Assembly: GCF_000821245.2 (NCBI RefSeq)
Contig: NZ_LN611424.1
Span: 1,009,965 to 1,073,964 of the forward strand
Direction of reading: 5' to 3'
Length of the DNA stretch: 64,000 nucleotides
Source: Virgibacillus senegalensis
Lineage (GTDB): Bacteria; Bacillota; Bacilli; Bacillales; Amphibacillaceae
In this document: one piece after another, positions 52,191 through 61,703 of the stretch
How the letters are laid out: every line of letters starts with the position of its first letter
How positions within the stretch are numbered: position 1 is the stretch's first letter
Made by a program: the position numbers and the translations under genes
Notes under the pieces: generated by a model
Databases searched by the model: none
Told to the model about the DNA's origin: nothing
What the model saw: only the letters and a program-made list of their open reading frames with translations

Positions 52191-52568
52191 ATGAACGTTG
52201 GGAAGATTTTATCTGGATCCCAACTCCTGCAAAAGACTGAACAACTTGAGTTTTCTACAACTGCAAGAGAAAGATCCATTAATGAACCTGTTAGTGAACA
52301 AACTGATTTTGAAGTAATTAATGGTGCGTATAAAGAAGAAAATGAAAAAAATCAAGTCCAAAACACTATCGACGCACTGAATGAATTTTTAGAGCCGACT
52401 CATACTGGTCTCAAGTTTGAATTGCATGACAAGCTTGAAAAGTATTATGTAACAGTGATAGACACGGATACAAAGGAAGTAATCAAGGAAATACCACCGA
52501 AAAAGCTTCTTGATGTCTATGCTGCAATGGCTGAATTCATGGGATTTATTGTCGATGAAAAGATTTAA
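52191..52568 (+). CDS. flaG: FlaG-family flagellar protein
   Basis: A 125-residue FlaG/YvyC protein. The variable N-terminus is followed by the conserved C-terminal domain (LNEFLEPTHTGLKFELHDKL, DTKEVIKEIPPKKLLDVYAA). It affects filament length in other bacteria. ATG 52191 follows an AGGAGTGG SD; the frame opens earlier at 52140. It is first in the filament-cap operon. Confidence 0.9.
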   Translation: MNVGKILSGSQLLQKTEQLEFSTTARERSINEPVSEQTDFEVINGAYKEENEKNQVQNTIDALNEFLEPTHTGLKFELHDKLEKYYVTVIDTDTKEVIKEIPPKKLLDVYAAMAEFMGFIVDEKI

Positions 52569-52582
52569 AGGCTGGTGAAAAA

Positions 52583-54094
52583 ATGGTAAACAATGTAAAT
52601 AGTATGCGAATTGGCGGTTTGGCTTCCGGGATGGACATCGATCAACTAGTCAATGATTTAATGGAAGCTGAGCGTATCCCGCTGCAAAAGATGGAGCAAG
52701 ACAAAACGTGGACAACTTGGCAGCGCGATGCTTACAGGGATGTAAACAAAAGTTTATCTGAATTAGATGATCTGGTTCAGAAAATGAAATATCAAAAAGT
52801 CTATAGTACCAGACAGGCTTCCTCGTCACAAGAAAGTGCAGTATCAGCCACGGCAGCTGCCTCAGCTTCAAATGGAACCTATAACATTGAAGTGACTCAG
52901 TTGGCAGAGGCTGCAGTGAATGTCAGTACCCAAGGGATTTCTGGAGGAACTGAAAAGATAAATCCGTTCGGCAAACTATCTGAGCAGAATTTTACCGGCG
53001 GTGTTACAGTACCTAGTACGATGAAATTCACCACATATGAAAATGGAGAAGGAACAGAATACGAAATTGACATTACAGAAAACGATACATTAAATAGTGT
53101 GTTGACGAAGATTACAAACCAAGATAACGGAGTACGTGCTTTTTATGACGTACAAGCGGATAAAGTCGTAATGGAGCGAACAGAAGCAGGTGTACATAAT
53201 GAAGGAGGCCCGGAAATCGATTTCAGCGCAGACACCTCCGGGTTTTTTACAGGCACCTTGCAGCTTGGTCAGGAGAAGGCTGCGCAAGATGCAGAATTCA
53301 TATACAATGGCGCTATTACGTTGAAGTCCAAAACAAACTCAACGACTCTAAACGGCGTGACATTTAACTTCAATGACACAACAAATGGTTCCGCCAATAT
53401 AACCGTCAGTAATGACGTAGATGCCTCAGTAGAAAAAATAATGAAGTTCGTGGATAAGTACAATGAAGTGATTGAAAAGGTAAACGGAAGCCTAAGTGAA
53501 GAAAAATACCGGGATTATAAACCATTGACCGATGCTCAAAAGCAAGACATGTCTGAAAAAGAAATTGAGTTGTGGGAAGAAAAAGCGAAGAGTGGATTAC
53601 TAAAAGGTGATTCAATACTTTCCTCGGGAATTTTCAATATGCGGCAGGACTGGTATTCGGAAATTGACAATGGCAGTGAGTACTCTCATTTATCAGAGAT
53701 AGGCATTGAAACCTCTCCGAATTACTTGGATGGAGGGAAGTTAATCGTAACCGAAGGTAAACTGCGTGAAGCACTTCAGAGTGATCCTGATTCTGTTTAT
53801 CAGTTGTTTTCCAATGATGTGGAAGGTGATGGTCGTGGCATAATCAACCGACTGGATGATTCGATTAATTCCACAGTGAAGAGAATCGAAGAACGTGCTG
53901 GTAAAGGTTACCACACATTGGAACAATATACACTCGGAAAGCAGTTGAAGGATGTTGATAGCAGAATTGACCGTTTTCAAGATCGATTGACCCAAATCGA
54001 AGACCGATACTGGAGCCAGTTTACTGCGATGGAGAAAGCAATTCAAAGAATGAATGAACAATCTTCTTATTTGATGCAACAATTTAATGGATAA
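52583..54094 (+). CDS. fliD: Flagellar filament capping protein
   Basis: HAP2 of 503 residues, exported to the filament tip, where it folds flagellin. The N-terminal domain (NSMRIGGLASGMDIDQLVND with ERIPLQKMEQDKTWTTWQRD) and the C-terminal helix (LKDVDSRIDRFQDRLTQIED, YWSQFTAMEKAIQRMNEQSS) match the family. The SD GGTGA precedes the ATG, 14 bp after flaG. Confidence 0.96.
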   Translation: MVNNVNSMRIGGLASGMDIDQLVNDLMEAERIPLQKMEQDKTWTTWQRDAYRDVNKSLSELDDLVQKMKYQKVYSTRQASSSQESAVSATAAASASNGTYNIEVTQLAEAAVNVSTQGISGGTEKINPFGKLSEQNFTGGVTVPSTMKFTTYENGEGTEYEIDITENDTLNSVLTKITNQDNGVRAFYDVQADKVVMERTEAGVHNEGGPEIDFSADTSGFFTGTLQLGQEKAAQDAEFIYNGAITLKSKTNSTTLNGVTFNFNDTTNGSANITVSNDVDASVEKIMKFVDKYNEVIEKVNGSLSEEKYRDYKPLTDAQKQDMSEKEIELWEEKAKSGLLKGDSILSSGIFNMRQDWYSEIDNGSEYSHLSEIGIETSPNYLDGGKLIVTEGKLREALQSDPDSVYQLFSNDVEGDGRGIINRLDDSINSTVKRIEERAGKGYHTLEQYTLGKQLKDVDSRIDRFQDRLTQIEDRYWSQFTAMEKAIQRMNEQSSYLMQQFNG

Positions 54095-54120
54095 TATGTT
54101 ATGGGGAGTGTTTTACACAA

Positions 54121-54522
54121 ATGTCAATGCAACAGCAATACCAGGCGTATAAAAATAATTCCGTGACAACCGCTTCGCCAGGGGAATTGACGCTGATGCT
54201 ATATAACGGATGCCTCAAGTTCACAAAACAGGCAGTCAAGGATATTGAAGCAGGAAACCATGAACAAAAAAACATCAATATACAAAAGGCTCAAAAAATC
54301 ATTCAGGAATTAATGGTCACTCTTGATCAAAAAGCCGAAATTTCCAAGGAAATCCTGCCTATTTATGATTATATAAATCGTCGGCTTATGGAAGCGAACA
54401 TAAATAGCGATAAGGAAATCGTGGAAGAAGTTATGGGCTTGGTGGAAGAGTTCCGTGATACTTGGAAGGAAGTCATCAAACTAAATAGACAAAAACAATA
54501 TGGCCGGGGAGCCCAAGCATGA
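54121..54522 (+). CDS. fliS: Flagellin export chaperone
   Basis: 133 residues, helical. The conserved opening QQYQAYKNNSVTTASPGELT and LMLYNGCLKFTKQAVKDIE are typical. It binds the flagellin C-terminus before export and is part of the FliW-CsrA-Hag control loop. It overlaps fliT by 4 bp. Confidence 0.95.
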   Translation: MSMQQQYQAYKNNSVTTASPGELTLMLYNGCLKFTKQAVKDIEAGNHEQKNINIQKAQKIIQELMVTLDQKAEISKEILPIYDYINRRLMEANINSDKEIVEEVMGLVEEFRDTWKEVIKLNRQKQYGRGAQA

Positions 54523-54875
54523 AGAACCGGATCCAGCCTCTTTATGATATTACCCTGGAACTAAGCGAGAAATTAAAAGGAGAAATTCCAGCAGACCAGC
54601 GTGAAGAGACCATTTCAGAGATTAATAGAGTCCTCGAACACAGAGACACTTTGATAGAAGGAATTGCATCACCTTATTCCGAGGAAGAAATGGAAACCGG
54701 GCGCGCTTTACTGCCGATAAACCGGGAAGTTCATGACAGCCTGAAACAGTTACTGATGAGGTTGCGAACAGAAATGAAAACAGTCAAAAAGCAAAAAAAC
54801 TCTAACCATAAATATACTAATCCTTATAAACAATTAGCGAACTATGATGGCATGTTTTTAGATCAAAAGAAGTGA
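54519..54875 (+). CDS. fliT: FliT-like flagellar chaperone
   Basis: 118 residues, charged and helical, following fliS with an ATGA overlap as in Bacillus. Sequence conservation in FliT is low, so the name rests mainly on size and position. The probable partner is FliD. A terminator follows at once. Confidence 0.82.
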   Translation: MKNRIQPLYDITLELSEKLKGEIPADQREETISEINRVLEHRDTLIEGIASPYSEEEMETGRALLPINREVHDSLKQLLMRLRTEMKTVKKQKNSNHKYTNPYKQLANYDGMFLDQKK

Positions 54876-54880
54876 AAGAG

Positions 54881-54903
54881 AGGCGTTTCGACGCCTTTTT
54901 TTT
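54881..54903 (+). terminator. Terminator of the fliDST operon
   Basis: AGGCGT-TTCG-ACGCCT followed by seven T. Confidence 0.95.
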
Positions 54904-54995
54904 ATTGGATAAATCCTGTAAAACGGGGTTGGATTAGGAGTGGAGGATGTCTTTTCCTTTACCTTTTCGACACATATTCGACAAAATATTTCTTT

Positions 54996-55029
54996 GTTTA
55001 GGGAGGAATTGGACAGGGTATTGTGGAAT
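54996..55029 (+). promoter_or_regulatory. Overlapping sigma-B and sigma-H promoters of hpf
   Basis: GTTTAG (54996-55001), 14 bp, GGGTAT (55016-55021) fits sigma-B. GGAGGAATT (55002-55010), 12 bp, GTGGAAT (55023-55029) fits sigma-H. B. subtilis yvyD is known to use both sigma factors. Confidence 0.8.
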
Positions 55030-55063
55030 AATAAATACATAAGGTTAAAAAGGAGGCACTTAC

Positions 55064-55636
55064 ATGAAATTCAACATTCGTGGTGAGAATCTAGAAGTGA
55101 CTGAATCCATCAGCAGTTATGTGGAAAAGAAGATCTGTAAGCTAGAACGGTATTTTGAAAAACCGCCAACATCCGATGTATATGTGAATCTAGGTGTCTA
55201 TAATGATGAGCAGGTAATCGAAGTAACCATCCCGATGACCAATTTGCTGTTGCGTGCAGAGGAACGACACAGCGACTTATATGCTGCCATCGACCTTGTA
55301 GTAGATAAATTAGAACGGCAAATCCGTAAATATAAAACAAAAGTAAACCGGAAATCCCGGCAAAACGGCGCCCCTAAACATGTTTTCGCAGAATTGGAAC
55401 AGGAGGCGTTGGAAAGCCAGCTGAACCAGGAAGAAATGGAAGAAGATGCGGGCGTCGAAATCGTCCGTACCAAGCGATTCAATTTGAAGCCGATGGATTC
55501 GGAGGAAGCAGTCCTGCAAATGGATATGCTCGGTCACGCTTTCTATGTATTCACTAACGCTGTAACAGGTGATACGAATGTTGTTTATCGTCGCCGTGAT
55601 GGCCGCTATGGCTTGATTGAACCTAATGAAGCTTAA
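55064..55636 (+). CDS. hpf: Long-form ribosome hibernation promoting factor
   Basis: A 190-residue long HPF. The N-terminal S30AE domain (1-100, NIRGENLEVTESISSYVEKK) binds the small-subunit decoding region. The C-terminal dimerisation domain (about 130-190, RTKRFNLKPMDSEEAVLQMD, GHAFYVFTNA) joins two ribosomes into inactive dimers. Stress and stationary-phase promoters lie upstream. The SD AAAGGAGG precedes the ATG. B. subtilis name: yvyD. Confidence 0.96.
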   Translation: MKFNIRGENLEVTESISSYVEKKICKLERYFEKPPTSDVYVNLGVYNDEQVIEVTIPMTNLLLRAEERHSDLYAAIDLVVDKLERQIRKYKTKVNRKSRQNGAPKHVFAELEQEALESQLNQEEMEEDAGVEIVRTKRFNLKPMDSEEAVLQMDMLGHAFYVFTNAVTGDTNVVYRRRDGRYGLIEPNEA

Positions 55637-55993
55637 CGGCAACCGCTTATCTTGATTGTAACGCAGGAGTATGAAGTCTCGATAAAGCCCCGATTAAATT
55701 ACTGTAAAGAAACGATCCGGCTGATTTTGATTGGCCGGATCTTCATTTGACATTTTTCTTGCAAACTTGAAGTTTGAGGATAAATATACCTATCAAAATA
55801 CAAAAATCCCCTGGGCAAACGTAACGTTTCAGGGGTTTTGTGTATGAATTTGTAAAAAACGCTCATTCGTCAGAATTCCTTCCCTATGATATAACATACT
55901 TAACACGGGAACAGGCTCTCTCTAAAGTAAAACCATTTTCCGAACAGTCTGCTTCCCGTACATATTTCTACATCCTCAAGGGAGGGAGCGCAA
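55637..55993. other. Gene-free interval with two hairpins
   Basis: GATCCGGC-GCCGGATC (55714-55741) with a T-rich tail probably ends hpf. A second inverted repeat, AAAATCCCCTG / CAGGGGTTTT (55803-55839), could be a further terminator. An open frame from 55840 lacks an SD and conflicts with the better-supported small gene at 55994, so I do not call it. Confidence 0.6.
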
Positions 55994-56230
55994 TTGGCAG
56001 TCAGCCGTTGCAAGCAATGCGAAGAACAGAAAAATACGTTAAGGCAACACGAAGATACGATCACCCAGCTGTTGGAGATTATCGCTGTTACCAACCGGAA
56101 GCTGGCAGAATTGGAAGAAAAGCATTTCAAGCTTGAAAAGGACTCCTTCTTTCAGCATCAAGCTCCCCGCTTCACCGTGCCTCCCCAAGCCTCGCACGTT
56201 TCCTCTATGCTCCCTCGCCTGAATAAGTAG
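55994..56230 (+). CDS. Small Cys-containing coiled-coil protein (78 aa)
   Basis: The TTG start lies 8 nt after GGGAGGG. The N-terminus has a CKQCEEQ pair, then a coiled coil (about 15-50: TITQLLEIIAVTNRKLAELE), and a Pro/Ser-rich tail. A strong terminator overlaps the stop. I recognise no family. It lies between hpf and secA, where B. subtilis has no such gene that I recall. Confidence 0.65.
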   Translation: MAVSRCKQCEEQKNTLRQHEDTITQLLEIIAVTNRKLAELEEKHFKLEKDSFFQHQAPRFTVPPQASHVSSMLPRLNK

Positions 56231-56257
56231 CCCGTCCCTCCGGGCTGCTTATTTTTA
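56222..56257 (+). terminator. Terminator after the small gene
   Basis: AAGTAGCCCG pairs with CGGGCTGCTT, flanked by AAT/ATT, then a T-rich tail. Confidence 0.88.
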
Positions 56258-56428
56258 TTTAAAAAAAGGAAACCACTCTTATCTATTCGTGTTCACCGGC
56301 GCTTTCTTGTCATCGAACACCGCTAGTGTTATTATAAAGTTTGGACTAACCTATTTCTTACAGATTTCAAATATAGGAGAAAGAAAGCCTTTTTATCGAG
56401 CTTTCTTAAATAAAGAGGAGCGTTTTAC

Positions 56429-58939
56429 ATGCGTGGATTACTAAAGAAAGTTTTCGGGGATGGTAACCAACGTCAAGTTAGTCGTCTGCAAAAAACGGCA
56501 GATGAAATAGAAGCGCTGGAACCTGAATACGAGCGATTGACAGATGAAGAATTACGAAATAAAACAGAAGCATTTAAAGAGCGTTATCAAAACGGTGAAA
56601 GCTTGGACAGTATGTTGCCGGAAGCCTATGCGGTTGTCAGAGAAGGGGCGAAGCGTGTTCTGAACATGCGGCCATTCCCTGTCCAGTTATTAGGAGCGAT
56701 AGCCCTGCATGAAGGAAACATTGCAGAGATGAAGACAGGGGAAGGTAAAACGCTTGCTTCCACCATGCCTGCTTACCTGAATGCGTTGACTGGTAAGGGT
56801 GTACACATCGTTACGGTCAACGATTATTTGGCAGAACGTGACGCCAACCAGATGGGTGAGCTGTTTCAATTTTTAGGGCTTACGGTTGGAATCAACAGCA
56901 ACGGCCTTAGTAAGGAAGAAAAACGTGCTGCCTATGCAGCAGATATCACGTATGGTACCAACAATGAATATGGATTCGATTACTTGCGCGACAATATGGT
57001 GCTGTACAAAGAACAAATGGTGCAGCGTCCGCTTCACTTTGCCATCATTGATGAGGTTGACTCGATTTTAATTGATGAGGCGAGAACACCTTTGATTATT
57101 TCCGGTTCAGCACAAAAATCGGCAAGTCTTTATCAGCAGGCGAATGCTTATGTACGCACACTTCGCAATGAAGAAGATTACACCTATGATGAAAAAACAA
57201 AAGGGGTTCAGCTGACCGAGGAAGGGATCAACAAAGCGGAACGCTTTTTCGGCATTGAAAACTTGTTTGATTTGGAAAATGTCACGTTGACGCACCATAT
57301 CAACCAGGCGTTGAAGGCGCATGTCTCAATGCACCGTGATACCGATTATGTAGTGGAAGAAGGAGAAGTCGTCATCGTTGACCAGTTCACAGGCCGTTTG
57401 ATGAAAGGGCGCCGTTATAGTGACGGACTCCATCAGGCGATTGAAGCAAAAGAAGGTTTGCAAATTCAAAATGAAAGCATGACCTTGGCATCGATCACCT
57501 TCCAGAACTTTTTCCGTATGTATGAAAAGCTTGCAGGGATGACGGGTACAGCGAAAACAGAGGAAGAAGAATTCCGTAATATATATAACATGGATGTTGT
57601 AGTGATTCCGACCAACAAGCCGATTGTCCGGGATGATAAAGCGGATCTCATCTATCAGTCGATGGAAGGGAAATTCCGTGCGGTGGTAGAGGAAATCAAA
57701 GAACGCCATGAGGCCGGACAACCAGTGCTGGTCGGTACTGTTGCCGTGGAAACGTCTGAGTTGATTTCCAAGCTGCTGAAAAAAGCAGGTGTTCCGCATA
57801 ATGTGTTGAACGCGAAAAACCACTATCGGGAAGCAGAAATCATCGAGGATGCCGGACAAAAAGGTGCGGTAACGATTGCGACCAACATGGCTGGACGCGG
57901 TACCGATATTAAACTCGGAGATGGCGTCAAAGAATTGGGCGGCCTTGCCGTTATCGGCACGGAACGTCATGAATCCCGCCGGATCGATAACCAGCTGCGT
58001 GGTCGTTCCGGTCGTCAAGGTGACCCGGGTGTGACTCAGTTTTATCTTTCGATGGAAGATGAACTGATGCGCCGGTTCGGTTCAGACAATATGAAAGCAA
58101 TGATGGAGCGTTTCGGCATGGATGACACGCAGCCGATTGAAAGTAAAATGGTTTCCAGGGCGGTCGAGTCAGCTCAAAAACGAGTGGAAGGTAATAACTT
58201 CGATGCCCGTAAAACGATTCTTTCCTATGACGATGTACTGCGCCAGCAAAGGGAAATCATTTACAAGCAGCGCTTTGAGGTCATTGATTCCGATAACCTG
58301 CGTGAGATCATCGAGCAAATGATGCAATCGACGATCGAGCGGACGATCCAATCCTACACTTCCGATGAAGTAGAAGAAAATTGGGATTTAGGTGCTCTTG
58401 TGGAGTATCTGCATGCTAACCTGTTGGAACAGGAAGATATTTCAGTCGATGATCTAGCCGGAAAAGATCCGGAAGAAATGAACGAACTGATTTTTGAAAA
58501 GGTTAAACAGCGCTATGACAAGAAAGAAGAAGAACTGACAGCTGAGCAAATGCGTGAATTTGAAAAAGTTATCCTGCTTCGCTCTGTTGATACCAAATGG
58601 ATGGACCACATCGACCAAATGGATCAATTGCGTCAAGGTATCCACCTGCGGGCATATGGTCAAAACGATCCGCTTCGCGAGTATCAAATGGAAGGCTATG
58701 CGATGTTTGAACAAATGATCGCTGCCATTGAAGAAGAGGTTTCCAAGTATGTCATGAAGGCACAAATCAGGGAAAACCTCCAGCGGGAAGAAGTCGTCAA
58801 AAATACGCAGGCAGTGTCAGGCGGTCAAGAAGAGAAGAAGAAAACGAAAAAGCCGTATGTGAAAACAGAAACAGTCGGCAGGAATGAACCATGTCCTTGC
58901 GGCAGCGGCAAAAAATATAAAAACTGTCACGGGCGGTAG
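56429..58939 (+). CDS. secA: Preprotein translocase ATPase SecA
   Basis: 836 residues, the standard Bacillus length. Walker A is MKTGEGKTL (about 100), the [15 protein letters not shown] box is near 208, the [11 protein letters not shown] region near 370 and the helicase motif [13 protein letters not shown] near 490. The C-terminal zinc site [14 protein letters not shown] binds SecB or phospholipid. It drives protein export through SecYEG. The ATG follows AGAGGAG. It lies upstream of prfB, as in most Firmicutes. Confidence 0.98.
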   Translation: MRGLLKKVFGDGNQRQVSRLQKTADEIEALEPEYERLTDEELRNKTEAFKERYQNGESLDSMLPEAYAVVREGAKRVLNMRPFPVQLLGAIALHEGNIAEMKTGEGKTLASTMPAYLNALTGKGVHIVTVNDYLAERDANQMGELFQFLGLTVGINSNGLSKEEKRAAYAADITYGTNNEYGFDYLRDNMVLYKEQMVQRPLHFAIIDEVDSILIDEARTPLIISGSAQKSASLYQQANAYVRTLRNEEDYTYDEKTKGVQLTEEGINKAERFFGIENLFDLENVTLTHHINQALKAHVSMHRDTDYVVEEGEVVIVDQFTGRLMKGRRYSDGLHQAIEAKEGLQIQNESMTLASITFQNFFRMYEKLAGMTGTAKTEEEEFRNIYNMDVVVIPTNKPIVRDDKADLIYQSMEGKFRAVVEEIKERHEAGQPVLVGTVAVETSELISKLLKKAGVPHNVLNAKNHYREAEIIEDAGQKGAVTIATNMAGRGTDIKLGDGVKELGGLAVIGTERHESRRIDNQLRGRSGRQGDPGVTQFYLSMEDELMRRFGSDNMKAMMERFGMDDTQPIESKMVSRAVESAQKRVEGNNFDARKTILSYDDVLRQQREIIYKQRFEVIDSDNLREIIEQMMQSTIERTIQSYTSDEVEENWDLGALVEYLHANLLEQEDISVDDLAGKDPEEMNELIFEKVKQRYDKKEEELTAEQMREFEKVILLRSVDTKWMDHIDQMDQLRQGIHLRAYGQNDPLREYQMEGYAMFEQMIAAIEEEVSKYVMKAQIRENLQREEVVKNTQAVSGGQEEKKKTKKPYVKTETVGRNEPCPCGSGKKYKNCHGR

Positions 58940-58958
58940 AGCTCAAACAGTTAGACAA

Positions 58959-58990
58959 GGAAAGCACTTCTTTATACGGAAGTGTTTTCC
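58959..58990 (+). terminator. Hairpin between secA and prfB
   Basis: GGAAAGCACTTC pairs with GAAGTGTTTTCC (one G-T pair). The T content is inside the arm and no tail follows, so read-through into prfB is likely. Confidence 0.55.
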
Positions 58991-59043
58991 ACTGTCAGGA
59001 ACGGGAAAACGTTTGATAAACAATCATTTGAGGTGACGACACA

Positions 59044-60142
59044 ATGGAATTAGTGGAAATCAGGCAAGAGTTGGATAAAATGGCTAAGCGATTAGCGGAC
59101 TTCAGGGGGTCTCTTTGACTTAGAACAAAAGAGAGCCCGTATTGCTGAACTGGAAGAAGAAATGACTGCTCCGAACTTTTGGGATGACCAGCAAGAGGCA
59201 CAAAAGGTCATCAATGAGGTCAACGGGCTGAAAGAATTGGTGCAAACCTTTGATAAGCATGAAGAAACTCATGAAAACTTGGAAGTTTCTTATGAACTTG
59301 TAAAAGAGGAAAACGATGAGGATTTGCGTGAAGAGCTGGAGTCGGAAGTATTGGAATTGACCGAAGCACTCAACAATTATGAATTGTTTATTTTGTTATC
59401 TGAGCCGTACGACAAGAACAATGCGATTCTTGAGCTTCATCCTGGCGCCGGCGGAACGGAGTCACAGGACTGGGCAAGCATGCTCCTGCGGATGTATACC
59501 CGTTGGGCAGAAAGCAAGAATTTCAAGGTGGAAACCATGGATTACTTGCCTGGTGAGGAAGCGGGGGTCAAAAGTGTCACCCTGTTGATTAAAGGTCACA
59601 ACGCATATGGGTACTTGAAAGCAGAAAAAGGGGTGCACCGGCTGGTTCGGATTTCCCCGTTTGATTCTTCTGGCAGAAGACATACTTCGTTTGTTTCCTG
59701 TGAAGTGATGCCGGAACTTGACGATAATATTGATGTTGATGTGCAAACAGAAGATTTGAAAATCGATACGTACCGTTCCAGTGGAGCTGGCGGTCAGCAC
59801 GTCAACACGACGGATTCCGCTGTACGGATTACCCATTTACCGACCAATACGGTCGTTACGTGTCAATCGGAGCGTTCCCAAATCAAAAACCGGGAGCAAG
59901 CGATGAAAATGCTCAAGGCAAAGCTGTATCAATTGGAAATTGAGAAGCAGAAGCAGGAGCTGAATGAAATCCGTGGAGAGCAGAAGGAAATAGGCTGGGG
60001 AAGTCAGATCCGTTCGTATGTTTTCCACCCGTATTCAATGGTCAAAGACCACCGTACCAATCACGAAATCGGCAACACGCAGGCTGTGATGGACGGAGAC
60101 ATTGATCCATTTATTGATTCTTATTTACGTTCCCAAATGTAA
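59044..60142 (+). CDS. prfB: Peptide chain release factor 2, with programmed +1 frameshift
   Basis: RF2 ends translation at UGA and UAA. Coding begins at ATG 59044, meets an in-frame TGA at 59116-59118 (codon 25), and continues after a +1 shift (join 59044-59115 and 59117-60142), giving 365 residues. The stop-codon recognition SPF motif is in [11 protein letters not shown] and the catalytic GGQ in [13 protein letters not shown]. When RF2 is scarce, slow reading of UGA favours the shift, so the protein controls its own level. A plain frame call would start wrongly near 59162. Confidence 0.97.
59104..59119 (+). promoter_or_regulatory. RF2 recoding site
   Basis: AGGGGG (59104-59109), an internal SD, then TCT, the slippery CTT and TGA C. 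This is the standard prfB frameshift signal: SD, 3-nt spacer, CUU UGA C. Confidence 0.96.
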
Positions 60143-60148
60143 ACAAGT

Positions 60149-60192
60149 AAAAGTCTGGAGTAGTGCCAAGGAGGCATTCTCCAGACTTTTTG
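60149..60192 (+). terminator. Terminator of prfB
   Basis: AAAAGTCTGGAG pairs with CTCCAGACTTTT, with an inner TGCC/GGCA pair, then T. Confidence 0.93.
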
Positions 60193-60405
60193 TTTGGAGG
60201 AATCTGCAAAATACGGCTCTTTAGTGAATGCTGGGGTGTCCTATCCCCGGTCATGATATAGGTTCGTAAAGTGACAAAAATCATACCAACACCTTTGACC
60301 GCGAATCTAAGTTATTCATCGCCTGTTACGGACTCTTCCTACGTTTACCTTGCTGGCTGTTAGGCTATTACTTTATATATGGATACAGGAAGAGGATGTG
60401 ACGGT

Positions 60406-61515
60406 ATGAAGGAATTGACGAAACGTAAGTGGTTTGTCCCTGGTGTAGGGATCGTTATGTTATTATTGATCATTTATTTACTTGATTTAGTGAGCTTTGT
60501 TTTCACCCCGCTTGTCATTATATTTACGACGCTGGCTGCACCGATTATCGTAGCGGGTGTCTTATACTATTTGATGAGGCCGTTTGTCCACTTTGGGAGC
60601 AAATACATTCCCGATAGGGTGGCCATTTTACTCGTTTATTTATTGGCTGCCGGAGTGCTGACAGGTTTCATTTTCCTGATCGGCCCTCCATTGCAACAGC
60701 AGTTTACCAAACTCGCGGAAAATTTACCGCAATTTATCGAGGGTGTTCAGGGCTGGATAAAAGACGTGCAAAGCAACGGCTGGGTTCAGCGTTTTCAGGA
60801 AAGTGGCAATGTTTCTACTGGCGAGCTGGCCAGTAAAGTCGGAGATTACCTTAGCAGTTCAATGGAATCGATCGGTTCCAATATTTTGACGGTGATCACT
60901 ACGATTACGAATATCGTGGTATTGCTTGTCACCGTTCCTTTCATTTTGTTTTATATGCTTAGGGAAGGTGACAAGCTTCCGAAGCGACTTTTGCGTTTTA
61001 CGCCAGATAAATATGAGAGCGAAGGCAGAAAAGTACTAAAAGACTTGGATCATGCCTTGAGCTCCTATATTCAAGGACAGCTTATTGTCAGTCTTTGTGT
61101 CGGTACGCTCCTGACCATCGGCTATTTCATCCTCGGATTGCAGTACCCCCTCGTACTTGGTTTGGTAGCCACCGTTACTAATGTTGTACCGTTTATTGGT
61201 CCGTTTATCGGAACAGCACCAGCGGTCATTGTTGGATTGACGGAATCACCGGTTAAAGGCTTGCTTGTCCTGTTGGTGATCGTTATCGTGCAGCAAATCG
61301 ACAGCAACTTCTTCTCCCCTCAGGTTATGGGGAAAAAACTCGACATCCACCCATTGACCGTTATCTTGATCTTGCTTGTTGCCGCGAACTTTGGCGGTCT
61401 TATTGGATTGATTTTAGGCGTGCCAGCGTATGCAGTCGGCAAGACCATTGTCGTAAACATGTATCGATTTATTCTTATCCACCGAAGAGCTAGGTCAGAA
61501 AAGCAACAAATATAA
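60406..61515 (+). CDS. AI-2E-family transporter
   Basis: A 369-residue membrane protein of the AI-2E (formerly PerM) family with about seven to eight helices. Two hydrophobic pairs at the N-terminus are followed by a soluble segment (about 85-145). A C-terminal bundle has the hallmark VTNVVPFIGPFIGTAPAVIV and VQQIDSNFFSPQVMGKKLDIHP. Members export varied small molecules or ions, including Na+/H+ antiport in some halophiles. The substrate is not predictable here. ATG 60406 is chosen over 60379 for its SD and N-terminus. Confidence 0.87.
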   Translation: MKELTKRKWFVPGVGIVMLLLIIYLLDLVSFVFTPLVIIFTTLAAPIIVAGVLYYLMRPFVHFGSKYIPDRVAILLVYLLAAGVLTGFIFLIGPPLQQQFTKLAENLPQFIEGVQGWIKDVQSNGWVQRFQESGNVSTGELASKVGDYLSSSMESIGSNILTVITTITNIVVLLVTVPFILFYMLREGDKLPKRLLRFTPDKYESEGRKVLKDLDHALSSYIQGQLIVSLCVGTLLTIGYFILGLQYPLVLGLVATVTNVVPFIGPFIGTAPAVIVGLTESPVKGLLVLLVIVIVQQIDSNFFSPQVMGKKLDIHPLTVILILLVAANFGGLIGLILGVPAYAVGKTIVVNMYRFILIHRRARSEKQQI

Positions 61516-61518
61516 ACC

Positions 61519-61620
61519 GGGGACAGTCCCCCGCCGATGTAGAGTGGTAAAGCGGTGTCGCGCTAATACACTACCGTGGTGGGGGACTGTCCCCGAAGCC
61601 TTGCTGTCCCCGAAGCCTTG
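61519..61620. repeat. REP-like pair F with a 17-bp tandem duplication
   Basis: GGGGACAGTCCCC (61519-61531) faces GGGGACTGTCCCC (61582-61594). The segment CTGTCCCCGAAGCCTTG occurs twice head-to-tail (61587-61603 and 61604-61620), so half of the second unit is duplicated. Confidence 0.88.
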
Positions 61621-61703
61621 TTACCGAATGGCGGTAAATGATATACTCCATAAGGTTGGGTGGGGAGGGTTGTCCTTCTCTGCTACTTGATGAACGGGGT
61701 GTT

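Noticed and set aside
55840-56136. Open frame of 98 codons between hpf and the small coiled-coil gene
   Set aside because: No SD, it begins in the arm of an inverted repeat, and it overlaps the better-supported gene at 55994 in another frame.
57326-58018. 230-codon minus-strand frame inside secA
   Set aside because: Antisense shadow of a highly conserved gene; composition is not protein-like.
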